IMG/VR virus record: IMGVR_UViG_3300031951_001496
Span: 1 to 20,414 of that record
Source of the DNA: a virus
Reading direction: 5' to 3' (one strand)
DNA length: 20,414 bases
Part shown: positions 5,794-10,733 of the stretch, one piece after another
Layout: each line of letters opens with the position of its first letter
Numbering within the stretch: position 1 is the stretch's first letter
The notes under the pieces: model-generated
Databases searched by the model: none
Told to the model about the DNA's origin: nothing
Seen by the model: only the letters and a program-made list of their open reading frames with translations
Program-made: the position numbers and the translations under genes

Positions 5794-6305
5794 CGACGCC
5801 TCCTCGCGCGAATCCAGAACACGCCGGAATAGTCCTTTGGCTGAGACTCTTGCTGGCGACTCTCCCGCTTTCGCCGCCACGCATCAGTGCGCGCGCTGCA
5901 GTCGCCTCGCCTGTGCGGTTTGTGCTGCTTTCGCTGCGTGTAGAACGCAATCAGCCACCGCTGTTTCGGGTCTTTCTTGCGGGCCAGTTCAAACATCATT
6001 GTGTTTGCTTGTGCCAGCGACCCCTTTGATCCATCTACGTTTATCTCAATCAGTTCGTGGCACTTATGGCACAACGGAGCAAGATGAAGGCGATGCACTC
6101 CAAGCAAAGTGGCTGAGTCGTACTTGACGTGATGCACGACCTGCGGCTTGCTGTCGCAGCAAATACATTCGCTGTAGTCAGCAAACACTTGCGACCTAAG
6201 TGCACGCCACTCATCGGACTTTAGGTATTGCTTGTAGGTGCGATACCCAAACGAGCGAAGTAGTTCGTTCCTAACGTCGTAGACAAATGCGTGCTTTTCT
6301 TTCAT
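5790..6305 (-). CDS. HNH endonuclease family protein, 171 aa
   Basis: The start is the ATG at 6305-6303, with AAGGAG seven bases upstream. Residues about 20-90 form the HNH domain. YRTYKQYLKSDEWRALRSQV is the usual lead-in helix. It is followed by CICC (47-50), VVHHVKYD (56-63) and HLAPLCHKCHELI (74-86), which give two metal-binding Cys pairs around the catalytic His region. The C-terminal third is strongly basic (QRKQHKPHRRG, AWRRKRESRQ, FWIRARRRR) and probably binds nucleic acid. It ends in an ATGA overlap with the winged-helix gene. In phages such proteins may be free-standing homing nucleases or packaging/replication nucleases. Its fixed place in a tightly overlapped operon argues for a phage function and against a recent homing insertion. 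Confidence 0.8.
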   Translation of the reverse strand: MKEKHAFVYDVRNELLRSFGYRTYKQYLKSDEWRALRSQVFADYSECICCDSKPQVVHHVKYDSATLLGVHRLHLAPLCHKCHELIEINVDGSKGSLAQANTMMFELARKKDPKQRWLIAFYTQRKQHKPHRRGDCSARTDAWRRKRESRQQESQPKDYSGVFWIRARRRR

Positions 6306-6340
6306 CGCCAGACTCCTTTCTGCTTCGCCCATGGCGGGGC

Positions 6341-6556
6341 TTAGTCGCTGTTCCTTCCTCGTGCCACGTGATCCGGCGGCCTCCAGATCGGATGCACCTT
6401 TGAACGCAGTGCGTTGAACTGGCGCACTGCGTCCTCCGCAGCGGCTCGGTTCGCAGCCTCGCTCCGCTTGAGTGCATCGATCGTCGCTGCCATGCCGGGC
6501 TGCTCTTCGTGACGCAGCCACTCAATGACATCGTCCACAGTTGGGAACCTCCTCAT
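6341..6556 (-). CDS. Small helical protein, 71 aa
   Basis: The start ATG at 6556 overlaps the stop of the 56-aa gene (ATGA) and lies eight bases after GAGGAGG. The protein starts MRRFPTVDDVIEWLRHEEQP and continues with a long Ala-rich helix (TIDALKRSEAANRAAAEDAV, then RQFNALRSKV) that could pair as a coiled coil. It ends with IWRPPDHVARGRNSD. No motif identifies a function. Its position three genes after recT and just before the HNH gene makes it part of the recombination/replication operon. A rival frame at 6271-6531 covers the same bases but lacks a ribosome binding site. Confidence 0.65.
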   Translation of the reverse strand: MRRFPTVDDVIEWLRHEEQPGMAATIDALKRSEAANRAAAEDAVRQFNALRSKVHPIWRPPDHVARGRNSD

Positions 6557-6723
6557 CGCTTTGGCCTCCTCTTGGCCTTCTTTTGCGTCTTGGCCTCAGC
6601 CTTGCGCTTGATCCGCTGCGACTCCTCCAACGCCGCAGCGCATATCCTGCTGCCTTCGTCGCTGACGCCAACCAATGCGGCACCCAGCATCATCAGTCTC
6701 ATTTCTGTGTCGCTGAGCTTCAT
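6553..6723 (-). CDS. Small basic-tailed protein, 56 aa
   Basis: I chose the ATG at 6723-6721, with AAGGAG eight bases upstream; the longer frame to 6798 overlaps the next gene upstream without signal. The N-terminal half is a hydrophobic to amphipathic helix (MKLSDTEMRLMMLGAALVGV) and the C-terminal half is strongly basic (RIKRKAEAKTQKKAKRRPKR). The basic tail suggests nucleic acid binding. The start overlaps the stop of the 55-aa gene and its own stop overlaps the start of the 71-aa gene, both as ATGA. No family is recognised. Confidence 0.65.
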   Translation of the reverse strand: MKLSDTEMRLMMLGAALVGVSDEGSRICAAALEESQRIKRKAEAKTQKKAKRRPKR

Positions 6724-6887
6724 GTGGCACGCTCCTTGATTGACTTTAAGACCGACACGTAGTCGCGGAGGTACGGCACCGCTTCTCGAAGCAGGCACAT
6801 CAACGCACCTGCGCGAGCCTCGTCGTAGCCACGATCCAGCTCTTTACTGGCGAGCGTCAGGACGGCTTCGATGTGCTTGATCTCCAT
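6720..6887 (-). CDS. Small hypothetical protein directly after recT, 55 aa
   Basis: This frame is short but fits the operon exactly. Its ATG (6887-6885) begins two bases after the recT stop (TGAGCATG) and its stop overlaps the next start (ATGA). The sequence is MEIKHIEAVLTLASKELDRG, then YDEARAGALMCLLREAVPYL, then RDYVSVLKSIKERAT, which reads as a compact, mostly helical protein. There is no strong ribosome binding site at the usual spacing, so translation probably depends on coupling to recT. No family is recognised. A small RecT-linked protein could be an accessory of the annealase, but this is only positional inference. Confidence 0.6.
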   Translation of the reverse strand: MEIKHIEAVLTLASKELDRGYDEARAGALMCLLREAVPYLRDYVSVLKSIKERAT

Positions 6888-6889
6888 GC

Positions 6890-7735
6890 TCACGACACGG
6901 CCTCCGTGCTGGCGTGCTCGAACTCGGTGCCGGTGTCATCGCCGATCAGCATCTCGACCCGGTGGTGCAGCAGCTGCACGAGCGTGTCGTGCTGGGCCTG
7001 CGTAAAGATCCCGTCCGCCAGCCGCTGGACCATGAGCGTCCGCAGCTTCTCGGCACCAGCAATGCTGTCGCACTTGCTCACCGCCAGGCGGGCCTTGCCA
7101 ACCGGATCGTCGGCGGGCTTGGCGGGCTCCGGCTTGAGCTTGACAACCGTGGGCTCGTCGAACTTCGGCCGCACCACCACGGGCTCGGGCTGCGTCGGGT
7201 AGTCCTGCGCCTCCTCGGCAGTCACGAGCCCCTTGAGCACGTCGGGGAAGGCGTCACGCAGGGCGAATCCTCGGGCACGCAGCTGCAGCATCCGCTTGGG
7301 GTACTGCGTCCACGGGCCACTCTTGCCCCACAGCCCGGCCTTCTTGGCGTCAGCCACCGAGAACCGTGCCACGGTCGGCGTTTCGTAGCCACGCCGCTTG
7401 GCGGTGCAGGTCGCCACCATCTGCTCGCCGTCGCCCTCGATGGACTCGCGGACGTACTCGCAGACCGGGCTGGCCATCGCCACAGCCAAGGCAGCATCAC
7501 CCCAGATCGCCGGGCGGCCGTTGATGCAGGCGATGTTCTGCAGGCTCTGCATCGGGCTCAGGCCGATCTCGCTGCCGTGCTGGATCGCCAGCAGGCAGCT
7601 CTCGGGCTTGCCCTTGAAGTCCTTGGGGGCGAAGTCGCTCTTCGCCACCATCTGGGCGAACGCCATGGCCTCGCCCATCGTCTGCAGTGCCAGCCCCCTG
7701 GCCGGCGTCGTGTTGGTGCTGATCTCCGTGCTCAT
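6890..7735 (-). CDS. recT: RecT-family single-strand annealing protein, 281 aa
   Basis: RecT-type annealases pair complementary single strands during phage recombination. The family core is clear. LLAIQHGSEIGLSPMQSLQN (48-67) is followed by IACINGRPAIWGDAALAVAM, then FSVADAKKAGLWGKSGPWTQ and YPKRMLQLRARGFALRDAFP (145-164), ending with DVLKGLVTAEEAQDYP. The C-terminal 90 residues are Pro/Lys rich and then helical, a variable tail often used for partner binding. The ATG follows AAAGGA by six bases. It is the first gene of the leftward early operon. No RecE-type or lambda-Exo-type 5' exonuclease is seen next to it; the nearby nucleases are HNH proteins. The identification is secure. Confidence 0.95.
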   Translation of the reverse strand: MSTEISTNTTPARGLALQTMGEAMAFAQMVAKSDFAPKDFKGKPESCLLAIQHGSEIGLSPMQSLQNIACINGRPAIWGDAALAVAMASPVCEYVRESIEGDGEQMVATCTAKRRGYETPTVARFSVADAKKAGLWGKSGPWTQYPKRMLQLRARGFALRDAFPDVLKGLVTAEEAQDYPTQPEPVVVRPKFDEPTVVKLKPEPAKPADDPVGKARLAVSKCDSIAGAEKLRTLMVQRLADGIFTQAQHDTLVQLLHHRVEMLIGDDTGTEFEHASTEAVS

Positions 7736-7833
7736 CTCGTGTCCTTTCGTTTTCTGGAAACTGGAAAACCGGCTGGCGTCCTGCTCACCGGCTCGTTGGT
7801 GCGTCCTTGCTGCTCGGGCTCCGCCCGCTCCTT

Positions 7834-7860
7834 CTCCGGTCTGGTTCCACCGAACCGGAG
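7834..7860. repeat. Inverted repeat in recT leader
   Basis: CTCCGGT (7834-7840) pairs with ACCGGAG (7854-7860), and an alternative inner GGTT/AACC pairing is possible. On the plus strand a T-rich stretch (TCCTTTTCCTTT) follows. On the minus strand no U-run follows. It may be a structured leader of the recT transcript; a terminator role is unconvincing because no plus-strand gene precedes it. Confidence 0.4.
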
Positions 7861-7948
7861 TCCTTTTCCTTTCAGTGCGTAGCGATTGAATCCCTCAAGC
7901 GATGCTCCCTCGTGCGAGCCCCCACAATCAGCGGCGATGAAAATAAGC

Positions 7949-7961
7949 GGGGGGGGGGGGG
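7949..7961. repeat. Homopolymer run of 13 G (C13 on the coding strand)
   Basis: Thirteen consecutive G are followed directly by four C, so the coding strand reads G4C13. Such a tract is prone to slip during replication and sequencing. With the neighbouring GGGGG clusters on the minus strand it could fold as a hairpin or G-rich structure downstream of the 76-aa gene. Confidence 0.85.
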
Positions 7962-7995
7962 CCCCGCAACCCCCGTGCCAAAACCCCCGTGATTT

Positions 7996-8226
7996 TCAGT
8001 GCGTCACGTCCTTTGCGGACACAGCGAGCCAGCCGCCGTCGATCTCGATGCTGAGCCGATCGCCGTCGATGTCCCAAATCCGGCCCTGCCACCGCAAGCC
8101 GCCGCTGGTGCCGCTGACGAAGTCGCCAATGGCGTACACGCGCGGGCTCGGCGTCTGCTCGGGCAGGCCGCTCACGGCGGCGAGGTACTCGTTTTCGTGC
8201 GGGCTGCTGTCGTTCGTGGCAATCAT
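7996..8226 (-). CDS. Small beta-rich (SH3/KOW-like) protein, 76 aa
   Basis: The ATG at 8226-8224 follows AAGGAG by eight bases. Residues 1-25 are polar (NDSSPHENEYLAAVSGLPEQ). The remainder, VYAIGDFVSGTSGGLRWQGR followed by IWDIDGDRLSIEIDGGWLAV, has the alternating short strands of an SH3- or KOW-like barrel (GDxVxG..., WxGRIxDIDGD). Such domains bind nucleic acid or protein. A candidate promoter with paired operator-like repeats lies 150 bp upstream. The stop is followed by a GC-rich stretch with the G13 run. The fold is inferred from residue pattern only and the function is unknown. Confidence 0.68.
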   Translation of the reverse strand: MIATNDSSPHENEYLAAVSGLPEQTPSPRVYAIGDFVSGTSGGLRWQGRIWDIDGDRLSIEIDGGWLAVSAKDVTH

Positions 8227-8321
8227 GGGGGGCTCTCCTTCGTGTGGGTGGCGTAATGTACGCCCGTTCAGTCGTTCGTCAAATCGGATTTATGTGCGTG
8301 GCGCACGGGGAAAACGTCGAT

Positions 8322-8345
8322 GAGGGGAGTCGAAAGTTTGTATAG
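8322..8345 (+). repeat. 24-bp direct repeat, copy 1 (partner at 9511-9534)
   Basis: The plus strand has GAGGGGAGTCGA followed by AAGTTTGTATAG. Copy 2 has the same first 12 bases followed by GGGGTTGTATAG, so 21 of 24 positions match. This copy lies in the presumed 5' untranslated leader of the 76-aa gene. The other lies just upstream of the integrase. Confidence 0.7.
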
Positions 8346-8362
8346 GGGTCGGTGGCGGTAGA

Positions 8363-8396
8363 GGTAGTTCGGCTACTTATAGCGGTAGTTCGGCTA
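8363..8396 (-). promoter_or_regulatory. Paired operator-like repeats TAGCCGAACTACC
   Basis: The 13-base word TAGCCGAACTACC (minus strand) occurs at 8396-8384 and 8375-8363. The copies are 21 bp apart, two helical turns, and straddle the TATAAG -10 element. Same-face spacing around a -10 is typical of repressor sites. The core AACTACC recurs at 9039-9033 and 9406-9400, each time between the -35 and -10 of a candidate promoter. Confidence 0.55.
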
Positions 8397-8404
8397 ACGT
8401 GCAA
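8376..8404 (-). promoter_or_regulatory. Candidate promoter for the 76-aa gene
   Basis: On the minus strand TTGCAC (8404-8399) and TATAAG (8381-8376) are separated by 17 bp. The -10 matches consensus at five of six bases; the -35 keeps only TTG. The -10 is flanked by two identical 13-base words (see repeat at 8363-8396), and the spacer contains AACTACC as in two other promoters in this region. The -35 lies in the end of the 47-aa gene. Confidence 0.5.
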
Positions 8405-8537
8405 CCAAGCCAGCCACGCTGGCCAGCAGTTCCAGCAGATCGTGCAGGGCTCGAGAGGCTGGCGAGTCGGTGCCAAGCTCTTGGCCGATGCGGATCAACA
8501 CCAAGGCCGGCAGCAGGTTGTCGAGCGTTCGTCGCAT
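8394..8537 (-). CDS. Small helical protein, 47 aa
   Basis: I chose the ATG at 8537-8535, seven bases after AAGGGGGG; the longer frame to 8585 runs into the previous gene. The sequence is MRRTLDNLLPALVLIRIGQE, then LGTDSPASRALHDLLELLAS, then VAGLVAR. It is mostly amphipathic helix with hydrophobic stretches, but too charged for a clear membrane protein. It begins 40 bp after the LPD29-like gene and probably shares its transcript. Its last codons overlap the -35 and one operator repeat of the next promoter. No family is recognised. Confidence 0.5.
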   Translation of the reverse strand: MRRTLDNLLPALVLIRIGQELGTDSPASRALHDLLELLASVAGLVAR

Positions 8538-8577
8538 TGCGTGGCCCCCCTTGGCCAGAGAATCCGTTGTGCGCCTG

Positions 8578-8964
8578 TCAGGCAATCGCGGTAGCGGTCA
8601 GGTGGCGATACAGACGCTCATCACGCTGGTACGAGTCGATGCCAGCCCAGTCTGCCCAGTACGACGCCAAGCACTGCAGTGCGGTTGCCTTGGCTTCGTC
8701 GCTGTACTCCCGCTGGCAGAAGACGTAGTCGGCACCGCCTGGGCGGCCGTCGTTGGCGTACTCGTAGCAGTCGATCATGCCGTCGAACGTGCCGTTGGTG
8801 TACTTGCAAGTGATTTCTGCGACCTGCTTCTGAGTCGGGCCGTTGGTCCAAGTGACGTTGATGGAGCAGCTGTGGCTGCGAACGCTGAACCTAACACCGG
8901 GGAAAGCCACCTTGAGATCAGAGCGAATGGCCTTAGCGGCGGCGGTCGTGGTCAGGCGGGGCAT
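8578..8964 (-). CDS. LPD29-like domain protein, 128 aa
   Basis: The ATG at 8964-8962 follows AAGGA by seven bases; the frame to 9054 adds only unlikely sequence. The N-terminal half, AAAKAIRSDLKVAFPGVRFS followed by VRSHSCSINVTWTNGPTQKQ and VAEI, strongly resembles the large polyvalent protein-associated domain 29 (LPD29). That domain is found in phage and mobile-element polyproteins and as small stand-alone proteins; its biochemical role is not established. The pattern continues with FDGMIDCYEYA and ADYVFCQREYS, then a helical end (ALQCLASYWADWAGIDSYQR). A good candidate promoter, TTGACG-17-TACAGT, lies about 55 bp upstream. It is probably an accessory early product. Confidence 0.72.
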   Translation of the reverse strand: MPRLTTTAAAKAIRSDLKVAFPGVRFSVRSHSCSINVTWTNGPTQKQVAEITCKYTNGTFDGMIDCYEYANDGRPGGADYVFCQREYSDEAKATALQCLASYWADWAGIDSYQRDERLYRHLTATAIA

Positions 8965-9019
8965 GGTCGTTTCCTTGCGTTGCTGGTCGCGGCGAGTCTC
9001 ATTTGCTCGCCACGCCCAT

Positions 9020-9048
9020 ACTGTAGGGTATCGGTAGTTAGGCGTCAA
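9020..9048 (-). promoter_or_regulatory. Candidate promoter for the LPD29-like gene
   Basis: On the minus strand TTGACG (9048-9043), a 17-bp spacer and TACAGT (9025-9020) match sigma70-type elements at five and four of six bases. The spacer contains AACTACC (9039-9033). Transcription would start about 50 bases before the ATG at 8964. Confidence 0.6.
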
Positions 9049-9072
9049 CGGCATGAGAAAAGATTTTTTTGG

Positions 9073-9099
9073 GTAGCGTTTCGCCGGGGAAAACGCTAC
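9073..9099 (-). terminator. Hairpin at the end of the excisionase-like gene
   Basis: GTAGCGTTT and AAACGCTAC form a perfect 9-bp stem (9099-9091 with 9081-9073) around a 9-base loop, beginning at the TAG stop of the excisionase-like gene. On the minus strand it is followed by CCAAAAAAA and then TCTTTTCTC. The U-rich part is therefore about ten bases away, weaker than a standard intrinsic terminator. It would separate this gene from the LPD29 promoter. Confidence 0.5.
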
Positions 9100-9377
9100 T
9101 TCCGGCGGGCGGCGGCCTTCTTGGGCTTTTTCCGCTTGGCGGCTGGCCGCTTGGCGAGGTGCTTTTTGCCGACTGACCGGGTGCTGAGGTTGTCCTTTGC
9201 CTCGCGGGCGGCGGCGGCCGGGATTACCCAGACACGCTGGCCGATGCGACGAGCGCCAGCAATCTTGCCGTCTCGCAGCAGCATCCGCACCCAGCCCTCG
9301 CTGCAGCCCATTACGGCCGTGGCTTCAGCCACGGTGAGGTATTCGCCGCCCTCGATGTTGTGCGCCATGCAAACCAT
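9096..9377 (-). CDS. Excisionase/MerR-like HTH protein with histone-H1-like tail, 93 aa
   Basis: Residues about 12-60 form the HTH_17 domain of excisionases and small regulators: YLTVAEATAVMGCSEGWVRM, then LLRDGKIAGARRIGQRVWVI. The last 25 residues (KKHLAKRPAAKRKKPKKAAA then RRK) are Lys/Arg/Ala/Pro rich, like histone H1 tails. Two starts are possible. The ATG at 9377 lies seven bases after the -10 TAGTAT, so the mRNA could be leaderless. The ATG at 9368 has GGGGG ten bases upstream. It is divergent from the integrase gene, as expected for a recombination directionality factor, and it is also the best candidate to bind the shared AACTACC sites. The HTH class is clear; the excisionase role is inferred from position. 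Confidence 0.82.
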   Translation of the reverse strand: MVCMAHNIEGGEYLTVAEATAVMGCSEGWVRMLLRDGKIAGARRIGQRVWVIPAAAAREAKDNLSTRSVGKKHLAKRPAAKRKKPKKAAARRK

Positions 9378-9384
9378 GCCCCCA

Positions 9385-9412
9385 ATACTACATGCCTGCG
9401 GTAGTTGGTCAA
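9385..9412 (-). promoter_or_regulatory. Candidate promoter for the excisionase-like gene
   Basis: On the minus strand TTGACC (9412-9407), a 16-bp spacer and TAGTAT (9390-9385) precede the gene. AACTACC (9406-9400) lies directly after the -35. The ATG at 9377 falls at about the expected +1, so a leaderless transcript is possible. Confidence 0.55.
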
Positions 9413-9439
9413 ACCAGCGTCCCGCGATCCACTGACGCC

Positions 9440-9493
9440 GCCGGAATCCGGCAGGTTGCCCTGCCAGACCCGGTCGGCGTACAGTGGTGTACG
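9440..9493. repeat. Cluster of inverted repeats between divergent xis-like and int genes
   Basis: Three perfect short palindromes lie in 54 bp: GCCGG-aat-CCGGC (9440-9452), GGCAGG-ttgc-CCTGCC (9450-9465) and CGTACA-gtgg-TGTACG (9478-9493). They sit between the excisionase promoter and the integrase. They could be operators, integrase/excisionase arm sites or part of attP. No core attachment site can be identified without the host junction. Confidence 0.5.
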
Positions 9494-9510
9494 AGGACTC
9501 TAGTGGAGGC

Positions 9511-9534
9511 GAGGGGAGTCGAGGGGTTGTATAG
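9511..9534 (+). repeat. 24-bp direct repeat, copy 2 (partner at 8322-8345)
   Basis: This copy lies about 50 bp before the integrase ATG and shares 21 of 24 bases with 8322-8345. Its end, TTGTATAG followed by T, supplies a TATAGT that could serve as a plus-strand -10 for the integrase, although no good -35 is found 16-18 bp upstream. Confidence 0.65.
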
Positions 9535-9581
9535 TAGTCCCGAGGCATGGACAGCCGTTCACCTGCCGGGGATCATCAGCC

Positions 9582-10493
9582 ATGGCCATGACGTTGCGAG
9601 ATTTGGTTGAGCGTTACGCCCTGTTACGGGGGCTCAAGGGGAAGACCGTCGCCCTGTACGGGATGCTCGTGGACAGGCTCGAGCGGTTCCTTGGGCACGA
9701 GCCCACCGTCAAGGATCTCGACGATCTGGTCATTGCCCGCTACCTACGGTGGCGAGCCGAGACACCTGGGTGGCGTGGCAAACTGCCGAGCCCGGCATCG
9801 GTTCGCAAAGACAAGGTGATGATTCAGGCCTGCTGGACCTATGCTGCCCGTAAGCGGCTGGCCGCCGAGTTCCCAGAGTTGCCCACCATCAAGGTGCCCA
9901 AGAGGCTACCCACCGGCCGAGCCTACACAGCCGAAGACGTTTCCGCCTTGGTGCGGCAGGCTCGGCACCGCAATGGCTACATCGACGGGCTGCCTGCCGC
10001 ATGGTGGTGGGGCACGCTGATCTACACCATCTACTGCACCGGGGAGCGCTATGAGGCCACCACGTCGCTCAGGTGGGGCGATGTTGACCTAGCCGGCCGT
10101 CGGGTCATCTTTCGCGGAGAAACCCGTAAGGGCTCAACCAGGGACATCGAGCGGCAGATAACGCCAGACCTCGCCGCCATGCTGGCCCAGCACCGGCGCG
10201 AGGATAGCCAGTTGGTCTGGCCGTGGGACCGGAAAAGCCGCAGCCAGTGGACGAGCCTGAAACTCCTGTGCAAGTCGGCCGGCGTCAAATACAGGGGCTT
10301 TCACGGCCTGAGACGCACGGCTGCCTCATATGCCGCCCTCGCCGGTGGACGGGCCGCAGCCACGCAGCTGCTCGATCACAGCGACCCCAACCTGCAGCGT
10401 GTCTACGTGGATCCGGTCATTTGCCCGAACGACAGCGACTCGACGGCAGCACTGCCGCCGCTGGACCTGAACGGGCCGGGCAAGCCGAGGTAG
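9582..10493 (+). CDS. int: Tyrosine recombinase (phage integrase), 303 aa
   Basis: The product catalyses site-specific integration and excision through a tyrosine intermediate. Residues 1-100 are the core-binding domain. The catalytic domain shows Arg156 (TGERYEATTSLRWGDVD), Lys183 (GETRKGSTRDI), His241 and Arg244 (FHGLRRTAASYAAL), His266 (LLDHSDPN) and the nucleophile Tyr275 (LQRVYVDP). All are in normal order and spacing, so it should be active. There is no N-terminal arm-binding domain of lambda type (residue 1 begins MAMTLRDLVERYALLRGLKG). The ATG at 9582 has only a weak GGGG ten bases upstream, and the ATG at 9588 is an alternative. It is the only clear plus-strand gene, divergent from the excisionase-like gene and convergent with the end of the virion/accessory operon. 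Confidence 0.93.
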   Translation: MAMTLRDLVERYALLRGLKGKTVALYGMLVDRLERFLGHEPTVKDLDDLVIARYLRWRAETPGWRGKLPSPASVRKDKVMIQACWTYAARKRLAAEFPELPTIKVPKRLPTGRAYTAEDVSALVRQARHRNGYIDGLPAAWWWGTLIYTIYCTGERYEATTSLRWGDVDLAGRRVIFRGETRKGSTRDIERQITPDLAAMLAQHRREDSQLVWPWDRKSRSQWTSLKLLCKSAGVKYRGFHGLRRTAASYAALAGGRAAATQLLDHSDPNLQRVYVDPVICPNDSDSTAALPPLDLNGPGKPR

Positions 10494-10507
10494 CCGAGCA
10501 AGCGGGG

Positions 10508-10537
10508 AGGCGTCGGGGAAAGGAGTACCCGCCGCCT
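10508..10537. terminator. Candidate hairpin between convergent genes
   Basis: AGGCGTCGGG (10508-10517) and CCCGCCGCCT (10528-10537) form a 10-position stem with one T-C mismatch around a 10-base loop. It lies in the 60-bp gap between the integrase and the end of the leftward operon, where a bidirectional terminator is expected. No clear U-run follows in either direction, so this remains tentative. Confidence 0.4.
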
Positions 10538-10553
10538 CAACCCGCCGCCCGGC

Positions 10554-10733
10554 TCACGCATCTACTCGTCTGGCTCGCTCAACGGCGGCCTCGCCCTTAA
10601 TCCGGCTGAGCTCCTTGAGCAACCGCAGCACGTCCGCTGCCAGCGTGCCAGAGGTGCCGGTGTACGCACCGCTGAACTTGCGGGCACGCATCTCGCACTC
10701 AAGCAGGTAGGCGTCGGTGAGCGGCTCAGGCAT
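10554..10733 (-). CDS. Small hypothetical protein, 59 aa
   Basis: I chose the ATG at 10733-10731, which overlaps the end of the Nmad1-like gene by eight bases and follows GAGGGG by four bases. The sequence is MPEPLTDAYLLECEMRARKF, then SGAYTGTSGTLAADVLRLLK, then ELSRIKGEAAVERARRVDA. It has an N-terminal helix, a Gly/Thr turn region and a basic amphipathic helix. It is the last gene of the leftward virion/accessory transcript and faces the integrase. No family is recognised and no metal or catalytic motif is visible. Confidence 0.62.
   Translation of the reverse strand: MPEPLTDAYLLECEMRARKFSGAYTGTSGTLAADVLRLLKELSRIKGEAAVERARRVDA

Larger units (their letters stand above)
7736..7995. other. Intergenic leader upstream of recT with G13 tract and inverted repeat
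   Basis: No gene with a normal start is seen in these 260 bp. They contain a run of 13 G on the plus strand (7949-7961) followed by CCCC, further CCCCC/GGGGG clusters to 7989, an inverted repeat CTCCGGT (7834-7840) / ACCGGAG (7854-7860), and a tandem TTTCCAG on the minus strand near 7750. On the minus strand the frame following the TGA of the 76-aa gene stays open to the ATGA at recT. It has no ATG and only one late GTG. I did not find a convincing promoter for recT here. Confidence 0.6.

Noticed and set aside
7834-7860. Intrinsic terminator for plus-strand transcription
   Set aside because: A stem followed by T-rich DNA exists, but no plus-strand gene lies upstream and the T-tract is interrupted; it is kept only as an inverted repeat.
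6914-7882. 322-codon plus-strand open frame opposite recT
   Set aside because: It mirrors the recT gene, has Leu/Arg/His-rich shadow composition and no family pattern, while recT on the other strand is unmistakable.
8470-9435. 321-codon plus-strand open frame opposite the control-region genes
   Set aside because: It runs through three minus-strand genes with good ribosome binding sites and promoters, and its translation is Arg/Ser-rich shadow sequence.
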